From: Leptospira andrefontaineae
Lineage (GTDB): Bacteria; Spirochaetota; Leptospiria; Leptospirales; Leptospiraceae
Direction of reading: 5' to 3'
Assembly (NCBI RefSeq): GCF_004770105.1
Contig: NZ_RQEY01000023.1
Span: 1 to 64,000, forward strand
DNA: 64,000 bases
The position numbers and the translations under genes were made by a program. The notes beneath the pieces are model-generated. The model was not told the origin of the DNA, ran no database searches, and worked only from the letters and a program-made list of their open reading frames with translations. Shown here one piece after another: positions 18,990-29,828 of the stretch (positions are counted from its first letter, which is position 1; every line of letters starts with the position of its first letter).

Positions 18990-19286
18990 ATGGAACTAAA
19001 GCGGATTTATATTCTTCTACTTTGTGTAGTATTGAGCGGATGTTATTCGAAGACAGTCTTCTTCTTTCAAAATATCCGAATGAAACCTCTTCCTCCTCAG
19101 GTAGAGCAAAGTTTATACAAACAGAATGAAAAAGGATGTAATGAAAATATCCGTAATATTCTGAAAAGAATTCCTGAAAAAAATCCTACAGCCACACATA
19201 TCCGGGATCTGGAGATTTTCCAATACGACCAAGGAATGTTCGATACATGTTATCGACTCTATTATGGTTTGGAGATCTCTCAATGA
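18990..19286 (+). CDS. Small lipoprotein of unknown function
   Basis: This 98-residue protein has a strong lipoprotein signal (MELKRIYILLLCVVLSGC, lipidated Cys at 18). The mature part has two more Cys residues (KGCNEN, FDTCYRLYY), possibly a disulfide in the periplasm or at the surface. The gene starts 42 bases after the DUF445 gene, and its stop overlaps the ATG of the next small lipoprotein (ATGA). I recognise no family. Confidence 0.7.
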   Translation: MELKRIYILLLCVVLSGCYSKTVFFFQNIRMKPLPPQVEQSLYKQNEKGCNENIRNILKRIPEKNPTATHIRDLEIFQYDQGMFDTCYRLYYGLEISQ

Positions 19287-19627
19287 AAGTTTTACATGGG
19301 ACCTTCTTCCTTTTCTTATTTATATTCACTTACTGTAGTGGCGCTGAAACACTTATATATCGTGTAGAAAGAATTGTACCTGCAAAAGAAAGACCTGTCT
19401 TCGCTTCTAAAAGAGTAGAAGGAGAAGATTGTGTAGTACAAATTTTTCCATTCATGTTCGCGAGATACGTTCCCGATCTACAAAGTGCATACAACCATGC
19501 GATAGATAAGGCTCCGGCAGGAACCCAATCACTTGCAAGCGGAGAAGTTTATACAAAGGGTTTGTATCTTCCTCCAATCTTTTTGTTCCGTTGTATCGTA
19601 GTATCCGGGACTCCTAGTTACGATTAA
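19283..19627 (+). CDS. Small TRL-like lipoprotein
   Basis: The ATG at 19283 overlaps the preceding stop and gives 114 residues. The N-terminus is a hydrophobic signal ending in FTYCSG, a relaxed lipobox. The mature part (PFMFARYVPDLQSAYNHAIDKAPAGTQSLASGEVYTKGLYLPPIFLFRCIVVSG, described here in shortened form) fits the pattern of TRL-like small bacterial lipoproteins, with a conserved Ala-rich helix then a short strand. Two Cys residues could pair. It is likely an envelope partner of the overlapping upstream lipoprotein. Confidence 0.6.
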   Translation: MKVLHGTFFLFLFIFTYCSGAETLIYRVERIVPAKERPVFASKRVEGEDCVVQIFPFMFARYVPDLQSAYNHAIDKAPAGTQSLASGEVYTKGLYLPPIFLFRCIVVSGTPSYD

Positions 19628-19750
19628 GGTTCAAAAATAGTTTCTATCCATCTTACTTTTTAATAAGGGCAAATTACTTTAAATTTGAACTATCTGGGAT
19701 AGGGTCGGTCTAATTGGTATTCGCCCCGAAACGGGGAAAGGAGATAAAAA

Positions 19751-20464
19751 ATGGAAGCGGTAGTTCATAAGGCAGGCACGAGAGGGAAAGTGGATTTCGG
19801 TTGGTTGAAATCGAATCACACATTTTCTTTCGGAAGCTATATGAATCCGGAAAGGATCAGATTCGGTTCTTTGCGTGTATTGAACGACGATATCGTTGCC
19901 CCGGGCAGAGGTTTCGATCCGCATCCTCACCAAGATATGGAAATCATCTCTATACCGATCAAAGGAGCCTTGGAGCACCAAGACAGTATTGGAACTTCAG
20001 GAGTTATCACATCCGGAGAAGTCCAGGTAATGTCTGCGGGAACAGGCATCGTTCACTCGGAGTACAATCATTCTGAAACCGATCCCGTGAACTTCTTACA
20101 GATTTGGGTGATACCTGATAAAAGGGGAGCTCAACCTAGATACGATCAGAAAAAATTCCTTCCGGAAGATAGGAAGAATAGGTTCCAGGTGGTTGTGTCT
20201 CCTAAAGAATCAGCGGAAGGTCTTTGGATCAACCAAAACGCTTGGTTTTCATTAGGGAATGCAGAAGCCGGAAAGGAACTGCAATACGAGTCCAGGAACA
20301 AAAGCGGTGGAGTTTACGCTTTTCTAATATCAGGAAAAGTGAATATTAACGGGACCGAACTTTCAACTCGAGACGGCGCAGGTTTTCCGAGAACGGACCT
20401 TCTGAAAGTAAACGCTTTGGAAGATTCTGAACTTCTTCTAATGGATGTTCCTGAAATCCAGTAG
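19751..20464 (+). CDS. Pirin family bicupin (YhhW-like)
   Basis: This 237-residue protein shows the pirin signature: FGSLRVLNDDIVAPGRGFDPHPHQDMEI, whose HPHQDME supplies metal-binding His and Glu, then GEVQVMSAGTGIVHSEYN. A second cupin half lacks most metal ligands, as is usual. Related proteins oxidise flavonols such as quercetin or act as redox-sensing iron proteins in the cytosol. A small CCCCG-AAA-CGGGG hairpin and AAAGGAG lie directly ahead of ATG. It is a single gene with no clear partner. Confidence 0.9.
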   Translation: MEAVVHKAGTRGKVDFGWLKSNHTFSFGSYMNPERIRFGSLRVLNDDIVAPGRGFDPHPHQDMEIISIPIKGALEHQDSIGTSGVITSGEVQVMSAGTGIVHSEYNHSETDPVNFLQIWVIPDKRGAQPRYDQKKFLPEDRKNRFQVVVSPKESAEGLWINQNAWFSLGNAEAGKELQYESRNKSGGVYAFLISGKVNINGTELSTRDGAGFPRTDLLKVNALEDSELLLMDVPEIQ

Positions 20465-20493
20465 GAGGCACTGAGATAGAGAAAACCATCGGT

Positions 20494-20577
20494 TTTTTCA
20501 CACGGAGCCACGAAGACACAGAGAGTTTGAGTTTAAAATTAAATAACTTTCAACTTTGTGTCTTTGTGCGCAATTCT
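20494..20577. repeat. CACAGAG-type dispersed repeat, cluster 1
   Basis: The left arm TTTTTTCACACGGAGCCACG and its continuation AAGACACAGAG face a right arm CTTTGTGTCTTTGTGCG, an imperfect inverted pair. Related arms recur near 23.5, 51.7 and 58.8 kb. The copy lies between pirin and the converging HtrA-like gene. Confidence 0.6.
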
Positions 20578-20604
20578 CTCAATTCCTCTCGCAACTCTGT
20601 TACT

Positions 20605-21630
20605 TTACTTCAGTTCCCCTGGTTCGATGAAAAAACTTCTGATAGACCCGTCTCTCAATAGACGAATTCCCAATTTTCTCCCAATGGAAGTTTCATCCAA
20701 GATCTTATGAAGATCGTCTATCGTGTGGATCTCTTTCTCATCCAAACTAATGATTAGATCTCCGTTTCTGATCCCTGAGCGATCAGCAGGAGAACCAGGT
20801 TCTAAAGATAGCACCAAGATCCCCGAATCGGAGCCGATCTTGTTGAAAGTTTTGGTGACCGACGGGATTTTTTGATTTTGACCTGCGATCCCTAAATATC
20901 CTCTTTTGACTGCGCCATTCGTGATAAGGCGAGTGATCACATATTCTGCAGTGTTGGAGGCGACTGCAAAACAGATCCCTTGGGCGGGCAAAATGATGGC
21001 TGTATTGATACCTATCACTCTTCCTTGGAAGTCTACTAACGGCCCTCCGGAATTCCCCGGGTTTAGGGCAGCGTCCGTTTGGATCACATTGTCTATTAGG
21101 CGTCCATTACGAGATCTTAATGTTCTTCCGAGTGCACTTACTACTCCTGCAGTGACTGTGGATTCGAAACCGTAAGGATTTCCGATAGCGACGACTAGTT
21201 GCCCAACTTTCAGTCTTTTGGAGTCTGTAAAAGTGGAATGAGGGAATAATCCCCCGTGAACTTTTAGGACAGCAACGTCAGTATGTGGATCGTTCCCGAC
21301 GAGTTCCGCTTCTTTGCTAGAACCGTCCGCAAGGTTGGCTTTTATTTTAACTGCGCCGTCCACCACATGGCTATTGGTTGCTATAAATCCGTCGGGAGTG
21401 AGGAAGAATCCCGAACCGCTTCCACCTTCTCCTTTTTTGTATGTGACTTGTAGGTGAACTACGCTTGGACCTACTGAGTCCACAGCATGTATCACGGATT
21501 TGGAATAGGCGTCTAAAATTTCCGCTTCATTCAGTTCTTTATTTGCATTTGTATCATCCTGCTTTTTGAAAGAAGATAGAAAGTCTGCACTTGTATTTGT
21601 GAGTAGTACCATAATATTTTTGGACTCCAT
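20605..21630 (-). CDS. HtrA/DegP-like serine protease with PDZ domain
   Basis: From the ATG at 21630 the protein has 341 residues; a TTG two codons upstream is possible. Numbered from that TTG, the trypsin-like triad is His90 (TNSHVVDG), Asp120 (HTDVAVLKV) and Ser196 (NPGNSGGPL), followed by one PDZ domain from about residue 245 (RSGIRNGDLIISLDEKEI). HtrA proteins degrade misfolded envelope proteins. Here the N-terminus is polar, with only a short hydrophobic patch (IMVLL) and no convincing signal peptide or anchor, so it may be cytosolic or the start may be misread. Single PDZ, like DegS/DegQ-short forms. Confidence 0.88.
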   Translation of the reverse strand: MESKNIMVLLTNTSADFLSSFKKQDDTNANKELNEAEILDAYSKSVIHAVDSVGPSVVHLQVTYKKGEGGSGSGFFLTPDGFIATNSHVVDGAVKIKANLADGSSKEAELVGNDPHTDVAVLKVHGGLFPHSTFTDSKRLKVGQLVVAIGNPYGFESTVTAGVVSALGRTLRSRNGRLIDNVIQTDAALNPGNSGGPLVDFQGRVIGINTAIILPAQGICFAVASNTAEYVITRLITNGAVKRGYLGIAGQNQKIPSVTKTFNKIGSDSGILVLSLEPGSPADRSGIRNGDLIISLDEKEIHTIDDLHKILDETSIGRKLGIRLLRDGSIRSFFIEPGELK

Positions 21631-21727
21631 GTCCAAAAATAAAGTCCCGAAAAGAGCTTAATGGTTTAGAAAAAATGAATTTATTCCTTGAGCAAACTAA
21701 TCTTGTCACCCAAGTCTTATATCCTGA

Positions 21728-22039
21728 TTACTTTTTCCAATCTTCAGGTTTAGGAGATACAGGTTTATAATAAACAGTGGTAGTTCCTTGAGAGAACATT
21801 TCAGGAACTGTCCTTCTCCAATTCACAAAATGAGGGGTTTCTAAATGGGACTTACGTTTGGATTCGCTTTCATAAGCTTCTATGATCAAAAATCTGCCTT
21901 CGTCTCCATCGTTTTGTAACAGATCAAATCTAAGAACACCGTTCTCTTTGAGGGATTCTTTGGAAAGTTCACTGCTGATTTCCTGAAATTCTTGGATCCT
22001 TTCCGGAAGTATTTTGTAAGAAGAGACTGTAACGATCAT
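21728..22039 (-). CDS. Antibiotic-biosynthesis-monooxygenase-type small protein
   Basis: This protein of about 103 residues starts at the ATG 22039; an in-frame TTG at 22054 would add five. It has the ABM ferredoxin-like pattern: SSYKILPERIQEFQEISSEL, then ENGVLRFDLLQNDGDEGRFLIIEAYES and HLETPHFVNW. Family members include quinol and small-ring monooxygenases and heme-degrading enzymes. The His in the SHLETPHF segment is the usual conserved one. It is divergent from the nitronate monooxygenase, with about 80 bp between starts. Substrate unknown. Confidence 0.8.
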   Translation of the reverse strand: MIVTVSSYKILPERIQEFQEISSELSKESLKENGVLRFDLLQNDGDEGRFLIIEAYESESKRKSHLETPHFVNWRRTVPEMFSQGTTTVYYKPVSPKPEDWKK

Positions 22040-22121
22040 AGTCCCCAGTTTCAATATCTGATTTTCTTCTACCAGAAAAAAAAGATAGATGGAATCGGAT
22101 CAGAATGAAAGCTTTTCCCTT

Positions 22122-23039
22122 ATGAAAATAAAAACTCCAGTAACGGAGATGCTTGGAATCGATTTGCCCATTATCGGGGCGCCCATGTTTCTCGTTTCAT
22201 ATCCTGATCTAGTTGTTGCAGTTTCCGAAGCCGGAGGCCTTGGAACATTCCCTTCTCAGAACTACCGGACCCTAGAGGAATTAAGAAGAGGTTTGGAAAA
22301 TATCAGATCCAGGACCAAAAAGCCGATCGGCGTTAACTTAATTTTGCATAAGGCTCATAACCCTAACTGGGCAAAACACTTAGAAATACTTTTAGAATTC
22401 AAAGTAGAATTGATTATCACAAGTTTGGGAAGTCCTCGTTCCATTATCAACGAAGCAAAATCAGTGGGAACAAAAGTTTTTTGCGACGTAACTACATTAA
22501 GACATGCTAATCTAGTAGCTAAGTCCGGAGCAGACGCGTTGGTAGCGGTTGCTCAAGGTGCGGGAGGACATGCAGGAAATATTTCTCCTTTCAGTCTTTT
22601 TCCTTATCTGAAAAAAGAGATCGGTCTTCCTGTTCTTGCTGCGGGCGCGATCAGCGGTGGGGCACAAATGGCGGCTGCAATGTCCTTAGGAGCAGATGCC
22701 GTTTATATCGGAACAAGACTTATCGCCACTCAAGAAGCCGCCGCTTCTCAAGAATATAAGGAGATGATCGTTCAGTCGGCACCTGAAGAGATCGTTTATA
22801 CGGAAAAAATATCCGGGATTCCTGCGAACTGGCTAAAACGTTCCGTAGAAAAAGCGGGAGATAATTTCCACAACGAAGGAAGCACGGATATAGATCAGGA
22901 ATTCAAACGTTGGAGAGATATTTGGTCTGCTGGTCACGGAGTGGCTCAGATCGATTCCATTATTCCGGCAGGAGATGTTGTAAGAGGTATGGCCGCGGAA
23001 TACGCGGATATCGTAAATAAACTACCTAAACTAGTTTAA
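22122..23039 (+). CDS. Nitronate monooxygenase (2-nitropropane dioxygenase family)
   Basis: From the ATG at 22122 (MKIKTPVTEMLGIDLPI) the protein has 305 residues; an ATG at 22089 adds 11. This FMN TIM-barrel shows IIGAPMFLVSYPDLVVAVSEAGGLGTFP, the catalytic-His region GAGGHAGNISPF, and the phosphate-binding SLGADAVYIGTRL. Such enzymes oxidise alkyl nitronates such as propionate 3-nitronate, or act as enoyl reductase-like flavoproteins. It ends at a strong bidirectional terminator. Confidence 0.9.
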   Translation: MKIKTPVTEMLGIDLPIIGAPMFLVSYPDLVVAVSEAGGLGTFPSQNYRTLEELRRGLENIRSRTKKPIGVNLILHKAHNPNWAKHLEILLEFKVELIITSLGSPRSIINEAKSVGTKVFCDVTTLRHANLVAKSGADALVAVAQGAGGHAGNISPFSLFPYLKKEIGLPVLAAGAISGGAQMAAAMSLGADAVYIGTRLIATQEAAASQEYKEMIVQSAPEEIVYTEKISGIPANWLKRSVEKAGDNFHNEGSTDIDQEFKRWRDIWSAGHGVAQIDSIIPAGDVVRGMAAEYADIVNKLPKLV

Positions 23040-23055
23040 TATTTTAGAATATTCT

Positions 23056-23081
23056 AAACCCCCGATTCCGGGGGTTTTTTT
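23056..23081. terminator. Bidirectional rho-independent terminator
   Basis: CCCCCG-ATTC-CGGGGG stem flanked by AAA and a run of seven T residues. It sits between the nitronate monooxygenase and the converging small membrane-protein gene, which ends at 23087. Confidence 0.92.
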
Positions 23082-23086
23082 GTAAC

Positions 23087-23368
23087 TTATTTCTTATCTG
23101 AAAAGCTTACAGGGATTAGGTGGAATACACCAAATACGAAAACCTGAGCCGCGTCTGCGATTTTGAATCCGCCTCTGTCCCCTGCACGAAAGGAATAGAT
23201 CGCGACTTCTAAAATATGGATCCCTAAGATCACCCAACCTAGAGTGAGAACGATACCATCCAAACTTGGATGTAAATTTACGAGTTGTACGATTCCGCTC
23301 AAAACTCCCAACCATAAAAGCCAAAATGCGGCAGTGGAAGCCTTGGATATATTATTCACTAGATTCAT
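23087..23368 (-). CDS. DUF1145-like small membrane protein
   Basis: This 93-residue protein has three hydrophobic segments: AAFWLLWLGVLSGIVQLV, GIVLTLGWVILGIHILEVAIY and QVFVFGVFHLIPV. The C-terminal ADAAQVFVFGVFHLI resembles the conserved end of E. coli YhhL (DUF1145), a small inner-membrane protein of unknown role. It is a single gene with a CACAGAG-type repeat upstream. Confidence 0.65.
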   Translation of the reverse strand: MNLVNNISKASTAAFWLLWLGVLSGIVQLVNLHPSLDGIVLTLGWVILGIHILEVAIYSFRAGDRGGFKIADAAQVFVFGVFHLIPVSFSDKK

Positions 23369-23463
23369 TCTTTTCCTCTCGAAAAATCGATTCCGAGTAT
23401 AGCAATCGATACAGAGGTTTTGGTCAAGAAGAAGTTGGAAGATGCGGAGGGAGAAGAGGCGCA

Positions 23464-23546
23464 GATTTTTTCACACAGAGACACTAAGTCACGGAGGTTT
23501 GGTTTCAGAATCTTGATAACTCTGCGCCTTCGTGGCTCTGTGTGTA
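23464..23546. repeat. CACAGAG-type dispersed repeat, cluster 2
   Basis: Left arm TTTTTCACACAGAGACACTA (continuing AGTCACGGAG) and right arm CTCTGCGCCTTCGTGGCTCT (continuing GTGTG) form an imperfect inverted pair with about a 25-nt middle. It fills most of the 209-bp spacer between two minus-strand genes. Confidence 0.65.
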
Positions 23547-23577
23547 CAATGTCTCCGGGGCTCTATTAACTCTGTGA

Positions 23578-24212
23578 CTAAGAACCGGATTCTACTTCTA
23601 TTTTCTCGTCTTGTTCTGCTTCGTTTAAAACTGGGCTTGCTATCTTATCCAAAAGAGACTTTAGGATATCGTAATATGGAAGCACTTTTGGACCGACGGA
23701 TTTCCCGAATTTGTTCTCATAACTCGTCCTAAGAGTAGCTTCTTCATCTCCTCCCATAAAATAAGAGGAGGAAGCGGTGCCTTCCCAAAGAACGTCTTTC
23801 GTATCACATTTTTGGATCTGTGCTTGGATAGAAATTTTGATCCCATCTGCAGAAGGTCCGAATACAGCGGGACTTAGCCATACTAAAAAGGATGGTGTGG
23901 TTCCTTTTAGGGCTTCTTCTAATTTAAGAGTAAGAACCCCTTGGGATTTTCCGACAGGAGATTTGCAGTTTTGGTTTTTACTGGAAGGATCCGGATATAC
24001 GATAAATTCCTTATGGTGAGCCAATTCTTGTTCCGCCATGGATTTTAGAAGAGTTGCCTCGACTTGATTCACTTTGGAACTTGAATCAATTGCTACAGTT
24101 AATCTTTTAAATCTGTCCAGAGAAGATTCAAAATTAGGTGCGATCCTAATTTGTTTTACCGCACAATTTGCAAATGAAGTAGAAATTAAAAATAGAAGTA
24201 TTAGTTTAGATC

Positions 24213-24216
<4 letters not shown>
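23578..24216 (-). CDS. Lipoprotein of the envelope RND operon
   Basis: This 212-residue protein has a signal ending in TSFANC (lipidated Cys 18). The mature region looks like the MXAN_6521/LA_1396-type lipoproteins: RFKRLTVAIDSSSKVNQVEATLLKSMAEQEL at the start and later QIQKCDTKDVLWEGTASSS. Its ATG overlaps the stop of the RND transporter by 4 bases, so the two are translationally coupled. By family and context it is probably an accessory part of the envelope transport system. Confidence 0.7.
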
Positions 24217-27127
<2,911 letters not shown>

Positions 27128-27128
<1 letters not shown>

Positions 27129-27712
27129 CAGTTCTTAGCTGCTTTTTGTATTAGGGAGATAGTCCCCTTGATTCCGTTTTTCTTAATAGACGGCTCTATG
27201 TTTTTAGTGCGGTTAATTTCCGTTGCAAGTTTACCTTCGGTTTCAAAATCGCTGATGTACCAAGCACCTTCGGATTCTGAAAGTATCCAAGCAAATTTGA
27301 TCTGATCGGAACCCTTGTAAAGAATGGAAGATCCGATCCTCGCCTGTTTACCATTCACGCTAGGTTTGTCGTAAGTGATATCAATCTTATCAAAATATTT
27401 TAATGCGATCGGGAATGCCTTATTTACGATATATTCGGATATCCCTTCTTCGAATTCTTTTCTTTCCGCAGCGGAAATTTTATGATCTCCTAATAGTTTG
27501 TCGGAGAATTTTCCCACATGGATCAAAGCTAAAGCCTTGTCGTTTTTCTTATAACGGATAAAGCCGATCAATTTTTTAACGGCGGATAACGTCTGCTCTT
27601 CTGCCGAAACTTCGGGAGAAGTGGTTTGGGTTTCGTTAGTAGTTTGGGAATCCTGGGCAAAAAGAAGCCCCGAGGAAAGTAAACAAAACAATAAAATTTG
27701 AAATAGTTTCAC
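27128..27712 (-). CDS. MlaC/HpnM-like periplasmic lipid-binding protein
   Basis: This 194-residue protein has a clear signal peptide (about 1-19, cleavage after LLFA). The mature fold matches the Ttg2/MlaC group: a helical N-terminal part (KLIGFIRYKKNDKALALIHV...), then beta strands such as IDITYDKPSVNGKQARIGSSIL and WYISDFETEG. These proteins shuttle phospholipid or hopanoid through the periplasm. It is the first gene of a tightly overlapping operon with the RND transporter and a lipoprotein, so it is most likely the carrier for that transporter. Confidence 0.82.
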
Positions 27713-27832
27713 AGATATTACCTAAGGAAGGATCGATCCGGAAATTTTACAATCAGGTAAAAACAGACTGCATACTGGCCGGATAAATTTACAGTAATGT
27801 AAGGGGAAGGCTTAAGTCAACGGAAATTAGAC

Positions 27833-28645
27833 TCAATTCGGGCGGAGAAAATCGTAAGCCTGGCTTCCGCAAGAAAATGATAAAACTTTCGGTGTTAGGC
27901 AAGTTAGGATAAGAGGATGTTTCGCTTTGTACTGCTCTACTAAAATTTGAACGGTATGTTCCTTTGCCAAATCCGCGGCCCAATCATGATAATTGATCGG
28001 TATTCCTGGATGAACAGTTTTAAGACTTCTATGACTGTCGGAGGCATCCTTGTTCAAGCATGCATGGGTTGCAAAGGTATAATTTCCGTGAAGACCTTCT
28101 TCCGCATCAAAACAATCACCCGCTTCTTCCGTATGTTCTATGATTGGAAGAAGATTATAATAACCTGTTTGGATCTTTTTCATACTTAGAAAAATCCAAG
28201 GATGTTCAATAGGAGCAAGTACGCTCACCAACGGATAATTTTCCGCCCAATTAGAATGAGAATAGAAATCCTGCGCGATATGCAAAGCCATTCCCAATTT
28301 AATTAAGCCGGATATATGATTGGATTCTCTATAAGAGTCGTCTTTTAAGCTGCTGAACCGATCGGCACATCCCAGAATATTATCATTATCGCAATGATAT
28401 GCATCATTATTCATGAAGGCCGCGTCTGCTCTCAAGTTGCCTTGAACGATCAGCTCCATACAATCAGCTCTTAGGTCCCAGCCGGTCTTATCTGCAAATC
28501 CTAAGAAAGCCTCTTGGGTAATACTAGTATGAGTATGTGGGCCCTTCTTCCCGAAAGCTCTTAAGGGAGAAAGAGAGGCAAGAAAATATATCGAAAATCC
28601 AAGCACCAAAAATTTTAGAAAAATAAAGTTAGTTTTACTGCTCAT
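27833..28645 (-). CDS. Exported Het-C / zinc phospholipase C-like protein
   Basis: From the ATG at 28645 the protein has 270 residues; an in-frame TTG at 28657 adds four. A signal peptide ends near LRAFGKKG. The mature part resembles Het-C and zinc-dependent phospholipase C-like proteins: HTHTSITQEAFLGF, ALHIAQDFYSHSNW (His/Asp cluster for metal) and a later HACLNKDASDSH. Many Cys residues suggest disulfides in the periplasm or outside. The start codon lies in the right arm of a 14-bp perfect inverted repeat (28641-28674). Possible role: lipid hydrolysis or interaction with host or other microbes. The function is inferred from family resemblance only. Confidence 0.72.
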   Translation of the reverse strand: MSSKTNFIFLKFLVLGFSIYFLASLSPLRAFGKKGPHTHTSITQEAFLGFADKTGWDLRADCMELIVQGNLRADAAFMNNDAYHCDNDNILGCADRFSSLKDDSYRESNHISGLIKLGMALHIAQDFYSHSNWAENYPLVSVLAPIEHPWIFLSMKKIQTGYYNLLPIIEHTEEAGDCFDAEEGLHGNYTFATHACLNKDASDSHRSLKTVHPGIPINYHDWAADLAKEHTVQILVEQYKAKHPLILTCLTPKVLSFSCGSQAYDFLRPN

Positions 28646-28674
28646 ATATGTAATCAAGCAATTACATATATGAG
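28641..28674 (-). promoter_or_regulatory. 14-bp perfect inverted repeat covering the start codon of the Het-C-like gene
   Basis: CTCATATATGTAAT (28641-28654) and ATTACATATATGAG (28661-28674) are exact reverse complements with a 6-nt centre. On the coding strand the 3' arm contains the ATG, so the mRNA could fold over its own start. As DNA it is a good dimeric-repressor site, and a further TTACATA half-site-like stretch lies upstream near 28710. The rest of 28658-28825 shows no gene. Confidence 0.6.
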
Positions 28675-28825
28675 ACCTTGTGTTTTAAGCTAAGTATGCA
28701 AATAATTACATAATAGAGAAGAAAATGTTAAATCCTTCTGTGGACATAGGTCGAGACCGAAGTCTATAGACTATATTCTATTTTTTTAATGTAGATGGTG
28801 TGAGGTGTTTCGTGTGACTTGAGGA

Positions 28826-29458
28826 TCAGGAACCGTTCTTTTTCCAGTCCAAGATCCCATTGGATTCGAAATATTCTAAATCTTGGACATCATCCAGGTC
28901 GGATAATACAGGTAGAAGTCCTACTTGTTTTCTGGCCCATTGAAGTTTTTCTAAACTTCTGGCAAAAACAGTTTCCGTACTCCATTCTATTCCATGAAAA
29001 AGTTCAGGAGTATCCGACTTGAGTCCTACCAGATAATAACCTCCATCTTTCGCCGGTCCTAAAACCACATCTTTATGATCTATAATTTGAAATGCTTCTT
29101 TTAGATGTAGGAGGTCCAACTCAGGGCAATCACTTCCTATGAGTAGTGCAGGACCGGAACCGTTTTGGAAACAATACAAGAAAGCGTTTCTCATCTTCTC
29201 TCCTAGATCTTTTCCTTCTTGTTTGCGAATGAGTAATGGAGAATGTCCCCAACTTCCCAGATCGGATGGGTTAGGGAGATAGGAATCGAACCAAAGGACT
29301 TTAGGAACATCCAAGTCCTTACAGGCTGATCTGGTTTTTTCGACCAGGGCCTGATATACTTCTAGTGCGGCTTCTTCTCCTATATTCTTTGCTAAACGTG
29401 TCTTAACTTTTCCCGGGACTGGATTTTTCAGAAATATATTCAAGATTGGACCTTTCAT
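28826..29458 (-). CDS. TIGR04282-type (arsenosugar-associated) glycosyltransferase
   Basis: This 210-residue soluble protein has the GT-A-like pattern of the DUF2064/TIGR04282 family: FLKNPVPGKVKTRLAKNIGEEAA at the N-terminus, LIGSDCPELDLLHLKEAF with the acidic metal-binding motif, and LGPAKDGGYYLVGLK. Family members are linked to arsenosugar biosynthesis and related sugar-nucleotide transfer. GGGAG lies 7 bases upstream of ATG. No arsenic genes are visible nearby, so the pathway is open. Confidence 0.85.
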   Translation of the reverse strand: MKGPILNIFLKNPVPGKVKTRLAKNIGEEAALEVYQALVEKTRSACKDLDVPKVLWFDSYLPNPSDLGSWGHSPLLIRKQEGKDLGEKMRNAFLYCFQNGSGPALLIGSDCPELDLLHLKEAFQIIDHKDVVLGPAKDGGYYLVGLKSDTPELFHGIEWSTETVFARSLEKLQWARKQVGLLPVLSDLDDVQDLEYFESNGILDWKKNGS

Positions 29459-29642
29459 TTTTGTCTCCCGAGTGTTATGATCTTAAGGCATCTATTCCTT
29501 GGGGGATGTTTTTTCCAAGGATTAACCGAAATAAAGCTATCTTTTGATATGCAGGTTTATTAATTAGAACAAGCTCTTTAAATCTAAAGCAATATGAAAA
29601 ATATTAAATCTCAAATGTTCATTATTCTATAAGGAGATACTT

Positions 29643-29828
29643 ATGATCTTAAATCTAAAAAGAGGGATTCTACTTATTAGCTTGGGGATCATCCTAACTG
29701 GGTTAGTTGGGACCGCTTGCGCGCCCGGAGGAAAAGACCCATTCCTCCCTCTATTCAATCTCGGATACCAATTGGAAAAAAGCAAAACCGGATTTTTTAT
29801 TATCGTTCCAAGAGGAATTGCACAGTGA
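29643..29828 (+). CDS. Short lipoprotein-like peptide, partner of next gene
   Basis: This 61-residue product has a signal ending in VGTACAPGG (lipobox-like TAC). The mature part is only about 35 residues and ends in FFIIVPRGIAQ. AAGGAGA lies 5-6 bases upstream of ATG. Its TGA overlaps the GTG start of the following exported protein. It might be a real small lipoprotein or a leader that couples translation of the next gene. Family unknown. Confidence 0.55.
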   Translation: MILNLKRGILLISLGIILTGLVGTACAPGGKDPFLPLFNLGYQLEKSKTGFFIIVPRGIAQ

